Source of the DNA: Gymnopus androsaceus JB14 | Taxonomy: Eukaryota; Basidiomycota; Agaricomycetes; Agaricales; Omphalotaceae | Assembly: GCA_009733575.1 (NCBI GenBank) | Contig: ML769703.1 | Span: 1 to 64,000 of the forward strand | DNA: 64,000 nt | Direction of reading: 5' to 3' | In this document: positions 47,430 to 59,145 of the stretch, piece by piece | How positions within the stretch are numbered: the first letter of the stretch is position 1 | How the letters are laid out: each line of letters opens with the position of its first letter | Made by a program: the position numbers and the translations under genes | Notes under the pieces: generated by a model | The model's input: the letters and a program-made list of their open reading frames with translations, nothing else | The model's database searches: none | Told to the model about the DNA's origin: nothing

Positions 47430-48055
47430 ATCGTTGGGTGTGACTGTACGAAAACGGACACTCCCATATCGTATTTAGCTGAACATACCCTTGAACTTGC
47501 TTGAGATCTGAGTTTGGTTAGGTGGTACCACTGTCTCGTCAGCGATTACGCAGTCTTCCCCTACGATATATGCTTTTGTCCTGCGTTCTAATTATTTCGG
47601 TAGCAAACTGAACGGACTTATGAACAAAATTGGATAAGCCATAGAGTTACGAAGAATATGCATTGTGCTTTACTTGGATAAAGTTCACGAAGTTGAGTCG
47701 CAGGATGATACTGTCGACAAGATCAGTTCTTGGAGTGACGGTATCTACGAGTATTATCGCGGTTAACTTTGGGGTAATGGAGAAAGATCTATTGACGTAC
47801 CGGGCGCGGGAAGAACAACCATAGGGAATTCTTTCGCCGATGAGTGGCACTCAATTATACAGTCGGTCTCTGAGGAGGGTTCCATGTATAGAAAATCACC
47901 TTTCATATTCAAAGAAACCAAGCAAGTTGAGATAGCGGAGAGTCGGAGGCAAAAACGTGGAGCTAAATTAGCGCTCGATTTAGCCCAATCTGGGCGCTAA
48001 TCAAAGCGATATCTTCCTTCTCTAACGTTCTTCGCTTCGTCTCTTGTTCTTCAAC
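47430..48055. other. Intergenic between aldolase and FAD synthase
   Basis: No gene seen. It should contain the FAD synthase promoter; no TATA-like box is obvious. GGGCGCTAAT and GCGCTCGATT motifs occur near 47970-48000. Confidence 0.4.
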
Positions 48056-49351
48056 ATGATACGCATGGAACAGGTCGCTCAACAAGTCTACGATCTTGCA
48101 AACTCGAACGATCCCCTTGCACCCCGTGTCAAAGAAGCTTTAGACGTTATTGACGAGGGTCTTGATGCCTGCGGGTGAGTAGCGCTTTTCGGCGGTTTAC
48201 CCCCAGTCGTATATGTCCACTAAGCTATTCAGGACGGATAAAGTCTCAATTAGTTTTAATGGAGGCAAAGATTGTACGTATGATCACCACTACTTTCAGA
48301 GTCCAGAGGCCTGTTGACTAATCTCAACCATAGGTACCGTTCTGTTACATCTCTTCGCCGGTGCACTAGGCAAGCGACGCTCAACAACCCAATGCTCCTC
48401 TCCGATTCCCGCGATATATATCGCTGTACCTTCACCATTCCCGGTACTAGAGGAATTCATTCAAGATGCAGTCAAAGACTACAATCTCGACTTGTTCAAC
48501 TGTCGACCTCCTCAGGAAGATACAGTAGAAACCATAGTGACACCTGCTGCTGAGAAGATAACTAGGGGGAGTGATTATATGAATCATCCCTTACCGCGTC
48601 CTAGAGGAGTTGGCAAGGCTAAAGGTGGAGAAGGAATGCGTCAGGCGTTGGAGATGTACAAGGCACAGTGTCCACATATCAATGGGATTCTAATCGGTAC
48701 CAGACGTACCGATCCGCACGGTGGTATGTACATTCTCGAGTTTGGTATGATATTCGCAGTAACACTCTATTTCACAGACAAGATCTCGTTTCGATGTCCC
48801 ACTGACAACGGATGGCCCGAGTTTGACCGTATCAATCCCATCATAAACTGGTCCTATGCCGACGTCTGGACATTTCTGCGCCAACTGAATGTTCCATACT
48901 GTAAACTATATGACGAAGGGTATGTACTTGGCTCTTTCACCCTTATAGATTTCATATTCACTCCACAATTAGCTACACGTCCCTCGGATCCACCTACAAC
49001 ACCTTCCCTAACCCTGCTTTGCTCATAAATCCCTCCTCGACAAGCTCAGATAACGAGCCATCGCTGCCTTCCGCTTCATCGGTAATCTCTCCCACTACTG
49101 CGCTCACCACGGTGATGTCGAGCACTCATGCGATTCCGGTATCCGATGCTCTGTCTCCGACGGAAGTGCTCTCCAACTACATGTCTGCGACACATGCCAA
49201 TCCTGGCGGAGTGTTGAGTGCGATTAATGGTACCGCAACGTATAACCATTATCCCTCGGCGTTTTCGTCACCTCCGCAATATCAGCCAGCGTACATGCTG
49301 AAGGAGGATCATTTGGAGCGTGCTGGGAGAGGATTGAGTATTCCTGTGTAA
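48056..49351 (+). CDS. FAD1: FAD synthase (FMN adenylyltransferase)
   Basis: Starts MIRMEQVAQQVYDLANSNDP (ATG 48056), stop TAA 49349-49351. Exons: 48056 to about 48174; TDKVSISFNGGKD; CTVLLHLFAGALG...; an exon ending LIGTRRTDPHG; one with DKISFRCPTDNGWPEFDRIN and PIINWSYADVWTFLRQL; and a last one with YTSLGSTYNTFPNPALLI. The PP-loop FNGGKD (SGGKD variant) and RRTDPHG are the ATP/FMN-binding motifs of the PAPS-reductase-like FAD synthases of fungi, which make FAD from FMN and ATP. The ~100-residue Ser/Thr-rich C-terminal tail ends in a family-like block (EDHLERAGRGLSIPV). All introns have good GT-AG sites; the gene appears intact. Confidence 0.9.
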
Positions 49352-49604
49352 GCTCTTAGAATTCAAGTATATAGAGGATATTATGGATTGAATTTGAGAA
49401 CAATGTACATTATTGCGTCTTTTCACTTTGATATAAAATTGCGAACGCAAATTCTACAAAGTCTCCAAGACATGTCGATCGCATCCATGCAACAACAACA
49501 GTGATATCGGAATGATAATCAATAGGCGAACAATGCTCGGCTTGAAAAAAGATTTTTGACATGCGCATAAGCATAAAGCATGGTACCATACACACACGAG
49601 TAAT

Positions 49605-50471
49605 CTACTCTTCCTCCTCCTCGTCGCCACCCTCTTCCTTCTTGGCAGCAGCAGCAGCACGCTTGCGCTTGACACGACCGGGACGTCCACCACCATAGGG
49701 CGAAGTAAGAGCAAAGTCAATGTGTTTTTGAGAGTCGAGACGAACGACAAAGGATGGGACATTGACGATTTGCTTTCCAACACTACAAGCAGCAGCAGCC
49801 AGCAAGTTAGCAAAAAAATAAATTTTCCAACTAACAAGCACGAAAACGCACCGGATGTGACGTTGCCTGATGAGGACACGAGCGTGATGAATGGATTTGG
49901 CGAGACCGCTCTTGAACACCTGAGTCTGCAGACGTCTCTCCAAGAAATCTTCCACCTTCAAGGCTAACACGTAATCGAGACGCATACGAGTCTCGTCGAG
50001 CACACCGATACGAACTAGACGCCTAATGAGGGCATTACCCTCGAAAAGTCGCTTGGGATCCTTGGGGTCGAGCTTGAGCAGCTCACGAGCAGCACGACGA
50101 ATTTTGGACAGGATGAGACCGATACGCCAGATCTCGCGCTTGCTGCGAAGACCGTACTCGCCTGCGAGCTACATGAGAGAGAGAAAGAAAAAAAAACGCA
50201 TGAATCAAAACGGAATTTAGATGTAATGTTCAGAGACGCACCTTCAGCTCTGCATCGAGACGGGCAGATTCAAAAGGTCGACGGGGGACCTTGTAACTGT
50301 ATAATAACAAGTTATAATGGGGCAAGGCTTTTATTAGCACGATTGCAACCCTCCACAAAAGTGGATCTTGAGGAAATTCTTACGTTTTGCTGTGGTTCCG
50401 TGGTGCCCTATAGACACGTCCATTAACATCAAAGAATACTGCAAAGAATAGCAACACAATTACCGGGGCAT
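49605..50471 (-). CDS. RPS9: 40S ribosomal protein S9 (uS4)
   Basis: Reads [40 protein letters not shown], the S4 domain [20 protein letters not shown] and [20 protein letters not shown], and [20 protein letters not shown], ending in the acidic EEGGDEEEE before TAG at 49605-49607. I choose ATG 50471: MPR, then a 56-nt intron (GTAATT..TATAG), then APRNHSKT, which gives the usual short uS4 N-terminus. A second intron follows HSKT. The protein is in the small-subunit body and guards mRNA entry and fidelity. Intact; divergent from RPL21. Confidence 0.95.
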
Positions 50472-50691
50472 TTTTGCAAGAGTCTTGAAGAGAACGAGAA
50501 AGAAAACGAAACGGGATCGGAGAAAAATACCCAATCGGCACAGCCACCACCGTGAAACTAGCTAGAATCACGCGCTCCTTTCCCACCTACCTTTTTTCTA
50601 AAAGTCGTCGACAGTAAGGCCAAAATTTGCTCGTTGCTCGTCGTCGCAGGGACACTTATATTCTTCTTCCTCTTCTCCAGCCACCCTCAAG
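50472..50691. promoter_or_regulatory. Shared divergent promoter of RPS9 and RPL21
   Basis: Only 220 bp separate the two start codons. Both transcripts encode ribosomal proteins, one per subunit, so a shared control region is likely. TTCTTCTTCCTCTTCTCC pyrimidine tracts precede the RPL21 start. Inference from position. Confidence 0.55.
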
Positions 50692-51333
50692 ATGCCTCAC
50701 TCATTCGGTTACCGGGCGCGTACGCGCCACATGTTCAAGAGGGGATTCAAGGGTGCGACGATTCGATTGACTGAAGAAATTTTCAAGTTATTTATCGAAT
50801 AATTCCTTAGAACATGGACCCGTTAAATTGTCCACTTTCCTCATCAACTACCGTGTTGGTGACATTGTCGACATCAAAGCTAATGCCGCTCAACAAAAGG
50901 GTATGCCCCACAAATACTACCATGGGTGAGTTTTAATCTACAATCCATCTAACACTTATTCTGACCTGGGTTTAAGACGAACCGGTATCGTCTACAATGT
51001 CACCCCTGCCGCTGTTGGTGTTATCGTGTACAAGGTGGTTGGAAACCGATACCTCGAAAAGCGTGTCAACCTCCGTGTTGAGCACGTCCGTCATTCAAAG
51101 TGTAGGCAGGAGTTTTTGGACCGGGTTAAGAGCAACCATGAAGCGCATGTCGCTGCTAAAACCTCTGGAGGTATGCTTTACAGGATTATTTGTTTGCGTT
51201 TCCTTACGATTGTTCGACAGAGCGTATCAACCTCCGCCGCATCCCTGCTCTTCCCCGGGAGGCGCGTACCGTCTCTAGTTCAGAAAACGCTGCTCAGACG
51301 ATTGTGCCGGTGCGCTACGAGACTACTATCTGA
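50692..51333 (+). CDS. RPL21: 60S ribosomal protein L21 (eL21)
   Basis: Starts MPHSFGYRARTRHMFKRGFK (ATG 50692). It continues after an intron HGPVKLSTFLINYRVGDIVD and IKANAAQQKGMPHKYYHG, then RTGIVYNVTPAAVGVIVYKV, then EHVRHSKCRQEFLDRVKSNH, ending RINLRRIPALPREARTV...VRYETTI and TGA at 51331-51333. Four short introns with GT-AG ends. Length about 160 aa as usual. Component of the large subunit near the 5S RNP. Intact. Confidence 0.95.
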
Positions 51334-51513
51334 TGTATCTATATTCTCTTCCCTATGGTCATCATGTCTCTTCTTGCTATGCATCATGCCAACATGAAAA
51401 ATGTCAAAAAATGTAATTTTGCGAGACGAATGCTCGACCTGGCCAACTATTTTACAATTAGATACGCAAGCAATCTTGCAATGTCAAGAATAAGTATGTT
51501 AAAATCATCATCT

Positions 51514-54210
51514 TCATTCATCATCGCTATCATCGTCAACCTAAACGAACGTGAGCTCTGGCGTCGGTTTCGGCATAAACTAAAGACCACTTACGACCAT
51601 CTTTCCTCGAGCCTTGGAAGCAGCGGCTCTCGAAGATCTGCCAGTTGTCGTAGCTTGAAATGTAAGCTGTGATTGCTTCGAGGCAGCAGTGGCTTTCTTT
51701 CTTGCAGGAGCTTTCGTGCTTTGACTGTATAGAGGATAAGCAGGAGGTTGCCTTAAACTGATTATAAGCGCACCTCAAAACAGCTGCTCGATTCGTTCTC
51801 TTGGTCGGTTTCGGTGCTTCCTCCTCTTCATCGTCGTCATCATCATCATCTGGAATCTCGATGATCTCGTCATCGTCCGAGTCGCTCTACAAGATATAAT
51901 GAGCTTGGTTCAGGAGGTCAAGTTCATAGTACCCGACTTACGACGACAACCTTCTTCCCTTTAGCTGGTTTTTTCGCAGGAGCTTTCTTTGCTGGGGCCT
52001 TCTTCGCTGGCGCTTTTTTAGCAGGTGCTTTCTTCGCCGGAGCCTTCTTCGTAGTCTTTTTCGGAGGCTCGTCGTCAGAATCCATCGCGTCAAAGTCGGA
52101 GCCACCACCACCACTGATGTCGACGTCCATCATCATCGAGTCTTCAGATTGCGCATCGTCTGCTTTGGCCTTGCCTTTACCCTTGGATTTCGAGTTGCTT
52201 TTACCGCCATTCGCAATGTATTCCTTGTCTTGTTGCTCTTTCGCTTTGGTTAGCTGTTATAAAGGGGTGAAATAAGCGGAAGACAAAAAAAAATCGATAT
52301 CCATACCATATCCTCCAAATCATCTTCTTCAATCTCTTCATTGGCCTGAACCTCCTTCATCATCGTTTTCAACGACTTGCTAACGTGAGTCTGAATCGCA
52401 TGAATATCATCCTTCTCCACAAACATCTGAATCGCATCCGACATTCCATTCTCTCCCAACAACTGAAGCTCCTGCGCCGACAAATACTCTTTGACCAAAG
52501 TCGCCACTCGGACTTTGGAGAGCTTCTCCGAAACACTTAGATCCGGATCGTCGATGCTCAGTTCAGGCTCGTCAGCAGCGACCTTGGCAGCCGAGCGCGA
52601 AGATTTCTTTGCTCGATGGAATATCAACATGTCTCGAGGATTGGCAATACGTCCTTGGAATTCCTGTCCGAATCGGATGGGGTTGGACATTTCGCTGACA
52701 CCCGTGGTGTCGACTTTAAGTCGAACAAGGGGAAGCATGGGTTTGAGCTCCTCACCGCCTTCCGCGACGGCTTTGGCATTGCGTTCGTCCCATTGTTCAT
52801 TCGCTTTTTCGATAAGGGCGATGACTTTGCTCTTGAGGAATTTGGTTATCTCCATTTGGTTAGATAGGTCGAAACCTTCTTCTTCGGCGACTTCGCTTAG
52901 GACGACTTCTTCGATTACAAAAGGACGGACTGTGCGAAGTTGGAGTGGTTTGAGCTGGAATTCTTTACCGTGTATGGTGAGGAGGGCGACGTGCCTGGAG
53001 GAGAATTAGTGTATTGTAGGGTAAGAGATCCAGAACGTACTTTGGAAGAGCTTCACCGTCAGCTAGGGAAGTAGCGACCGAAGACCCAGGTTGAGAGATC
53101 AAGTAGTTTTTTCCTGCTACCGGTTCAGGCATGATACGACAATCGTGCTCATGACCCCAGATGACAAGGTCGACGCTATCGTCAAACATGCCTTCTGGGA
53201 CAGACTCTTGAGGGCCATGCTTGACTCTTTAATGAACAAATGAGGATAGCAAAGCTTGGATGAAAAATAAGCATTCGTACCGATTCTGATGCAGCAAAAG
53301 AAGATTAAACCAATTGTCCTTGTCCTTTGGCATGAACATTTTTACTCGATTGCTTCGGAGTTCAAAGTGCATCCTAGCATCTTTGACGTTCCTATACCGT
53401 ACATGCCCAGATGGGTCTTGCCTTTGCGCAGAAGAACTGGGCGCACCGCGATGCCTTGAGTCGAAGCTTCGGTATCTGCTCCAACAGCGTCAACAGGAAG
53501 ATCAAATTTTCCCATATAATTGAGCAAGCCAGAGACGGAAAGAACGTCGAGTGCGCAGAGAGCACCTTCCTATAGGTAGATAGATAAATGGATGAGAGAA
53601 GCGTGAAGAAAATGCAAAACAAACTGCTCCAGCGCCCTGAGGGTCATCGTGATTGCCATGGATGGAGAAGACAGGAATGCCAACGTTGAAGTTTGGATCT
53701 TCATAGTTGATTGCGGGAAACCTGGAACGATGGAATTAGTAGATGTACAAATGAAAATGAGACGACGCACGAAAATCCATCGGCTTTTCCATCACTTGGG
53801 TCACTCAACAGTTCGACTTGGATGGGTTTTTCTCCCATGGTGTATTCACGAAGGAGTGCAATGGTCCTGTAGAGAGAGTCCCTCGAAGGTTTATTTTCGT
53901 GGAATAAATCTCCAGCAAGTAGGATAAAGTCGACCTGTAAAGATGAGTACCCTGGCTGAAAAACAGACCCAAAGGCTCACATTCTGTTTATTGGCAAGCT
54001 GCAATATTTCTTCAAAAGTGTTGATCGAATCTTGACCGCGTATGGGGTCTCTTTCGTTGTATCCAATATGGTTATCCGTCGCGAGGAGAATACGGATTGT
54101 ATCCTCTTTTTGAACTGGAGGAGAGTATGAGTGGAAATTTGGAGAGAACAAAGGAGATGATTACAGTTGGCGTTTTCTTGGATTTCTTGGATTTCGTCTT
54201 CTTCTGCCAT
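51514..54210 (-). CDS. MRE11: MRE11 double-strand-break repair nuclease
   Basis: Starts [14 protein letters not shown] (ATG 54210) and runs over about ten exons. The phosphoesterase motifs are all present: [50 protein letters not shown] and [18 protein letters not shown]. The DNA-binding capping region follows ([20 protein letters not shown]), then [20 protein letters not shown], a long acidic and Gly-rich C-terminal part, and an APAKK repeat (about six units, 52070-51960). The last exon, after a GTAAGT intron, ends [11 protein letters not shown] and TGA at 51514-51516. MRE11 with RAD50 and NBS1 resects DNA ends and signals through ATM. Intact. It is convergent with RPL21 and divergent from the transporter (150 bp between starts). 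Confidence 0.93.
51950..52075 (-). repeat. APAKK-coding tandem repeat in MRE11
   Basis: A 15-bp unit (GCTCCTGCGAAAAAG-like) repeated about six times encodes [17 protein letters not shown]. It gives a basic, histone-H1-like segment within an otherwise acidic tail, probably a DNA-binding or linker element. Confidence 0.85.
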
Positions 54211-54360
54211 TGTGGTCAAAAAGAAAGAGGCGCGTCGACGCGGGTGATGGCTCAGAGTTACTCAGAGTGTCACCACGTGGTTATACTGCAGTAAGCCAGC
54301 ATTTCTTCTTTCCTTCCTTCTTCCATCACACGCGGGGTAATCGCAAAACTTCCGCTCATT
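54211..54360. promoter_or_regulatory. Divergent promoter of MRE11 and the sugar-nucleotide transporter
   Basis: 150 bp between the two ATG codons. No specific box recognised. Inference from position. Confidence 0.45.
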
Positions 54361-55732
54361 ATGTCGCCTCAAAATGCTCAAAACTCAAAACTACTTGTTG
54401 TATGTGGCCCGAATGGCTTGTTTCGTGTCGAATATAATTAATTGGCTCTCGAATAGACCGGCGTCGTCGTATTCTACTTGGTAGCAGCATTGTCGGTGAG
54501 TGCTGCAAATATCCTCTCTCTGTGAACGCTTCTAATTATTCTACTAGATGGTCATGGCGTATGTGCTGCCAATTCTCTCATTTCCAGCTTGATCTTAATT
54601 CTTCTCCAGTAACAAATGGGTCTTGAACGTGACGGACGCACCGCTCTTTTTCTTATTCACTCAACTGGTCATCGCGGTCATACTGTTTATGGTTTCGGAC
54701 ACTCTGAGACTACTTCCAGACAGACTCACTTTGGATATCAACATCTGCAAAGGACTAGTGCCTATGGTTGGCTTGAGCGTCGTTGGTCTTAGGTCTGTTG
54801 CTCAATATTCTTACTCGGCTCATTCGGGTCTGATATTTTCTTTTACAGCTTCAGCAACTACACTCTGAAATACGTCGATGCCTCGTTTTATCAAGTCGCT
54901 CGTGGTCTCGTACTGCCTTTCACCGTCTGCGCATCCTTTTTCTTTCTGAATGCACGGCCCTCGCCCCTCATTCTTATCGCCTGCGGCCTCGTCACAATGG
55001 GTTTCTTTGTTGGCGTGTTTCCTCGACAGCGTGCCCTTGTCTGTCATTGGCATCTTCTTTGGTGTGGTTAGCTCCGCTATAACTGCTATCCATTCCATCG
55101 TCATCAAGCGAAGCTTACCCGTCGTCAATGGCAGCGCGCTGTTGCTTTCCTGGTACACCAATCTCCTCAGCGCGGTCGTCCTTATTCCTATCATCGTAGT
55201 TGCTGGTGAGACTCCCGCAGTTTTCAAGCTGTTCTTTCAGTGTGGATGAACTGTTGAGGACCGATGACCAAATGTCTGCTCTGCGTACCTTCGTATGGGG
55301 ATCGGCAATTACTGTGAGTGCAGTCCCTCTCTCGGTAGCATAAATTCTTACGTTCCTCAGGGTCTCCTTGGTTTCTTGATGAGCATTGCGAGCCTGCTGT
55401 CGATCAAGGTTACTTCGCCCATCACGCATATGGTCTCTTCCGCTGTTCGTGGCGTGGCTGCGTCCCTCCTTGGAATGTGGTATTTCCATGATGTTATCAC
55501 AACGTAAGTTCAATTCCTTTTTCGACCTTATTCGTTAATTTGACCCTTCTGTAGCGGCCGTGCTTCCTCCATCGCTATCATTCTTCTTGGTTCCATGTAT
55601 TATACGTGGGTGAAGCACGTCGAATCACAATCACCAGCGCCCCCAGCTACTACTGGTGCATCATACGAACGTGTCAAAATGGAGGATGTAGAGTCGGGTG
55701 TCCGACGCAGCTCCAATTCCAAGCCGGAATGA
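54361..55732 (+). CDS. GDP-fucose-type nucleotide-sugar transporter (SLC35C1-like)
   Basis: Starts MSPQNAQNSKLLV (ATG 54361), with introns at GTATGT, GTGAGT and GTATGT restoring VTGVVVFYLVAALSMVMANK. Further exons give WVLNVTDAPLFFLFTQLVIA, LVPMVGLSVVGLSFSNYTLK, YVDASFYQVARGLVLPFTVC, ACGLVTMGFFVGVFLDSVPL, GIFFGVVSSAITAIHSIVIK and GLLGFLMSIASLLSIKVTSP. It ends EDVESGVRRSSNSKPE, TGA at 55730-55732. About ten membrane helices, with the FYQVARGL and IKRSLPVVNGSALLLSWYTN blocks of the GDP-fucose transporter branch of the DMT superfamily. It would carry GDP-fucose into the Golgi in exchange for GMP. Intact. GDP-fucose synthase genes lie 18-26 kb upstream. Substrate inferred from similarity remembered, not tested. 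Confidence 0.75.
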
Positions 55733-56005
55733 ATTTGTGGATATATATGGTTGATTGCCGCCTGCGCCTGGATGCTCGGACGGACATTGTTTCGTAGAGC
55801 TTCCGGTTGGAAAATGTCTTGTAAATTACGAGTTAAGTGTAATGGAGGTGGAAGTAGTGTAGTGGACCCGGTTATATGCTTATAGATAGACACGCAGCAA
55901 TGTTAGAATGCTGGTCACTACTTTTGGTTGAGTAATTATGGTCCTTGTCGTAGGTCAAATAACATTCATAGTAATACAGCAGCCTGAACAGGAGTCCACC
56001 TGTCT

Positions 56006-57172
56006 TCAAGGGCTCCCCACGTACTCAAATGCGGCACTCCCACTGTAATCCTGGTCCCCACCCTTCACGCCTCCCCTGATAACACCCGTTCCATGAATCA
56101 GATCACCTTCGTTAATGAAGACACTGCCAATAGTGAGATTAGCTACGATGGCTTGATTTCCGAAAGGTATTTCGACACTAAGGCTCTGGATTGGACCGAT
56201 AGTAGAATTCGGTGCTGCAGCTTCTGTTTCGACAATGACACCCGAACAAGGCGTGGAGAGGAGCTCTCCGTCCTTGGAGACATATCCACTCGCCACTTGC
56301 GTGCCGTCTGACCCTTCACCTGCAAACCATACTATGGAATAAGGGCCAAACCTCCCGTGTGCCCAACTGTAATGTTCTAGAGCGTCTTCATAACTGATGT
56401 CTGACCAACTCTACCGAGAACGCATATATGAGCATAAATAGTGTCAAAAAATCCTCTTACTTACTAGATCCTGATAGCCAATGCCGTCTTCAAATTTGAC
56501 TTGTGTACCGTTGACTTGAAGGTCCACGCTCGTCTTCGCATCGGGGAAGGCATTGTCCAGCCCAAGTGAGGGAGAAACTTCATATTCGCTCCGATCTCGG
56601 CCGGAGAGCAAGGGTAGTGTGGAGGGGCAATCTTATTAAATTCATTCAGAATTAGCTTCGCTTGACAGAATAATAAGTGACGGACTGCATTTAGAATGAC
56701 AGAGCCTGAAATCTCAAGGGGTTCGGTGAAATTAACAGTCATGGTAGACATATCTTCGGATGCAGAGAAACTGCACCCTGTACCTCCAAACACCGCTCGT
56801 ACCATTCCCGTGCGTGTTTAACTCTGCGAATTCCGCAAAGTCACTATTTGCGCTGTACAGACTCCCCCCAGCTTGTACGAGTAACTCTACATGGAGAATA
56901 TTGGGAGTGGTAAACTCTGGGGAGGCGAAGAATACTGCCAAGATAGTATCGGAAGGGTTTGTCGATGAAACCGCATCAAAGGTCCACACCTGTCCGTATG
57001 CTGGGGGATGCATATTGGACATCTTGGGGGTGTTTAGTCCATTAGAGGAAGCGATGAACTCTATGTGGGTCGAGCCATTGGGATTGGTTGTGGGTGGAAT
57101 GATCACTGAAGAGCACGACGCGATACTGATACCGAGAAACAGTATAATGGACCTGGTTAGGAATCTCATCAT
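56006..57172 (-). pseudogene. Secreted two-barrel (AttH/Diels-Alderase-like) protein, array copy 1, indel-disrupted
   Basis: Starts MMRFLTRSIILFLGISIASC (ATG 57172), a clear signal peptide, then SSVIIPPTT, YGQVWTFDAVSSTNP and FAEFAELNTHGNGTSGVW. The C-terminal domain reads HGRFGPYSIVWFAGEGSDGT, SGYVSKDGELLSTPCSGVIV and INEGDLIHGTGVIRGGVKGG, ending FEYVGSP at 56006. Against its neighbours, two bases are missing after GTSGVW (about 56783) and one near 56555 (GLDNAFPDAKT is out of frame), so the chain should stop in the first exon. The N-terminal WTFDA(V/I)S and C-terminal HG(R/K)xGPYSIVWF patterns resemble the paired lipocalin-like domains of AttH/CrtC-type and Diels-Alderase proteins. Neither activity nor substrate can be read from the sequence. 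Confidence 0.65.
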
Positions 57173-57397
57173 GGTCAGATGCAAGGCCCATTGAGAAGAT
57201 CTGGCTCGTCTTTATAAGTACCTCGAATGCAAATAGCACTCAGGATTCTGGTCACCTGCGTCTGTTGCTTGAGAAGTGCTGCTAAGGATTAGGATGTAAC
57301 ATGTTTAGCGTAGCTATTATAGAATCGTTCTGCGTTTGGAAAACTGTTCTTTGAGTACTTATTGTATGATCTCGGTGGTTATTAGCTTCACAATAGT

Positions 57398-58577
57398 ATT
57401 AAGCGCTCGTCAAGTGCTCGAAAGCAGCACTCCCGCTGTATTCGATCCTTCCATCCTTTACCCCTCCACTGATAATACCCGTTCCATGAACCAGATTACC
57501 TGCATTAATCAAGATATTGTTAACAATGAGACGAGCTACGATGACTTGATTTTCGAAAGGTATTTCGACCGTGAAACTTTGGATTGGACCGATAGTAGAG
57601 TTCGGTTCTGCAGCTTCTGTTTCGACAGTAACACCGGAACAAGGCGTCGAGAGGAGTTCTCCATCTTTGGAGACATATCCACTGGCCTTTTGCGTACCGT
57701 CTGACCCTTCACCTACAAACCATACTATGGAATAAGGGCCAAGTTTCCCGTGACCCCAACTGTAACTTTCTAGAGCGTCTTCGTAACTGATGTCTGCCCA
57801 GCTCTACCGATGCGCATATATGAGTGTTGATACAGTAAAAATCCTCTTACTTACCAGATCCTGATAACCAATACCGTCTTCAAACTTGACTTCTGTACCG
57901 TTGACTTTAAGGTCCACGGTCGTCTTCGCATCGGGCAAGGCATTATCCCAGCCAAAGTGGGGTAGAAATTCCATGCTCGCTCCGATCTCGGCTGGTGAGC
58001 AAGGGTAGTGAGGAGGAGCAACCTTTATTTATAAAGAATCAGCCTCGCTTCATAAACTCTAGAGAACAATAAAACGGACTGCATTTAGAACGACAGAGCC
58101 TGTGATCTCAAAGGGGTCGGTGAAATCAATAGTCACGGTAGACATATCATCGGATGCAGAGAAGCTGCACCCTGTCCCCTTCCAAACACCGCTCGTACCA
58201 TTCCCGTGCGTGTTTAGCTCTGCGTATTCGGCAAATTTACTGGCCACAGTGTACAGCTTGTCTGGGCCTGCCTGTACATATACGAGCACACTGAGAGTAT
58301 TGTTGGTGGATGAGTACTCAGGCGAGTCAAAAAATACTGCCAGGATAGAGTAGGAAGGGTCTTTCGATGAAATCGCATCAAAGGTCCATGCCTGTCCGTA
58401 CATTATGGGATGTATATTGGTTATCTTGGGGGTATTTAGCATGTTAGAGGAAGCGATAAGCTCTATGTGGGTTGGTCCATTGCTGGTTGTGGGTGGAATG
58501 ATCACAGAGGATGTGGACTTGGCTGATGCAATACTGATACTGAGGAGCAATGTAATAAACCTGTCGAAAAGCTTCAT
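57398..58577 (-). CDS. Secreted two-barrel (AttH/Diels-Alderase-like) protein, array copy 2, intact
   Basis: Starts MKLFDRFITLLLSISIASAK (ATG 58577; signal peptide), ends FEHLTSA, TAA at 57398-57400. Three exons: an N-terminal domain of about 170 aa (SSVIIPPTTSNGPTHIELIA, YGQAWTFDAISSKDPSYSIL, GVWKGTGCSFSASDDMSTVT); a short one (VAPPHYPCSPAEIGASMEFL, FGWDNALPDAKTTVDLKVNG, FEDGIGYQDLV); and the C-terminal domain (WADISYEDALESYSWGHGKL with GPYSIVWF, YVSKDGELLSTPCSGV, INAGNLVHGTGIISGGVKDG). About 330 aa. No lesion seen, so this is a good reference for the array. Fold call from pattern only; the family name could be wrong. Confidence 0.7.
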
Positions 58578-59145
58578 GGTTAGTTGTAAAGCCCATTCAC
58601 GAAACTTGACTCGCCTTTATACGTGGGCTGAATGCCGAAAGCTACTAATCTCGAGCGGAATGAGCTCGGGTTCCTATCGTACTTGGTTAGACCTGGTGAC
58701 TTGAGCAGTTCGACTAGTGCGAACTGGAAAGCTTAGTTTATAGAGAACGCTGAAGTTATACCACTTGGGACCCGAGCACCTCGAGGGGTTCGATCTGATT
58801 ACGTTATAGTTTTCTGTATAGACATACGTAAAGAAACTTCGCTCCTCTCCTTCTCTCTCGTCTCCCACCCTCCGGTCGATGTGGCTGAGCCGCTGAAGCT
58901 ATACCAGTTCAGAGTATATGCTCCCCTTGAAGGCCAAAAGGGAGCAGCAAAAGTTCGTCAAAGCTGGGTATGCAATAATTTGGTAATACAGACACACGCC
59001 GTTGTTAGATAGTAAAAAAAAGAAACATAAAAGGAGAGCGCAGCAAAAAAGGGATTCCGTGGTATTTATTTCTATGTAAGTAATGCAAAAAAAAAGTCTG
59101 TTTCGAACAGAAACGAAAGTCTGCATGGTAACAGACCATCTGGTC
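58578..59145. other. Intergenic spacer of the tandem array
   Basis: Contains the spacer motif CACCTCGAGGGGTTCGATCT (58776), repeated near 60511 and partly near 62763, so spacers were duplicated along with genes. No other gene seen. Confidence 0.6.
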
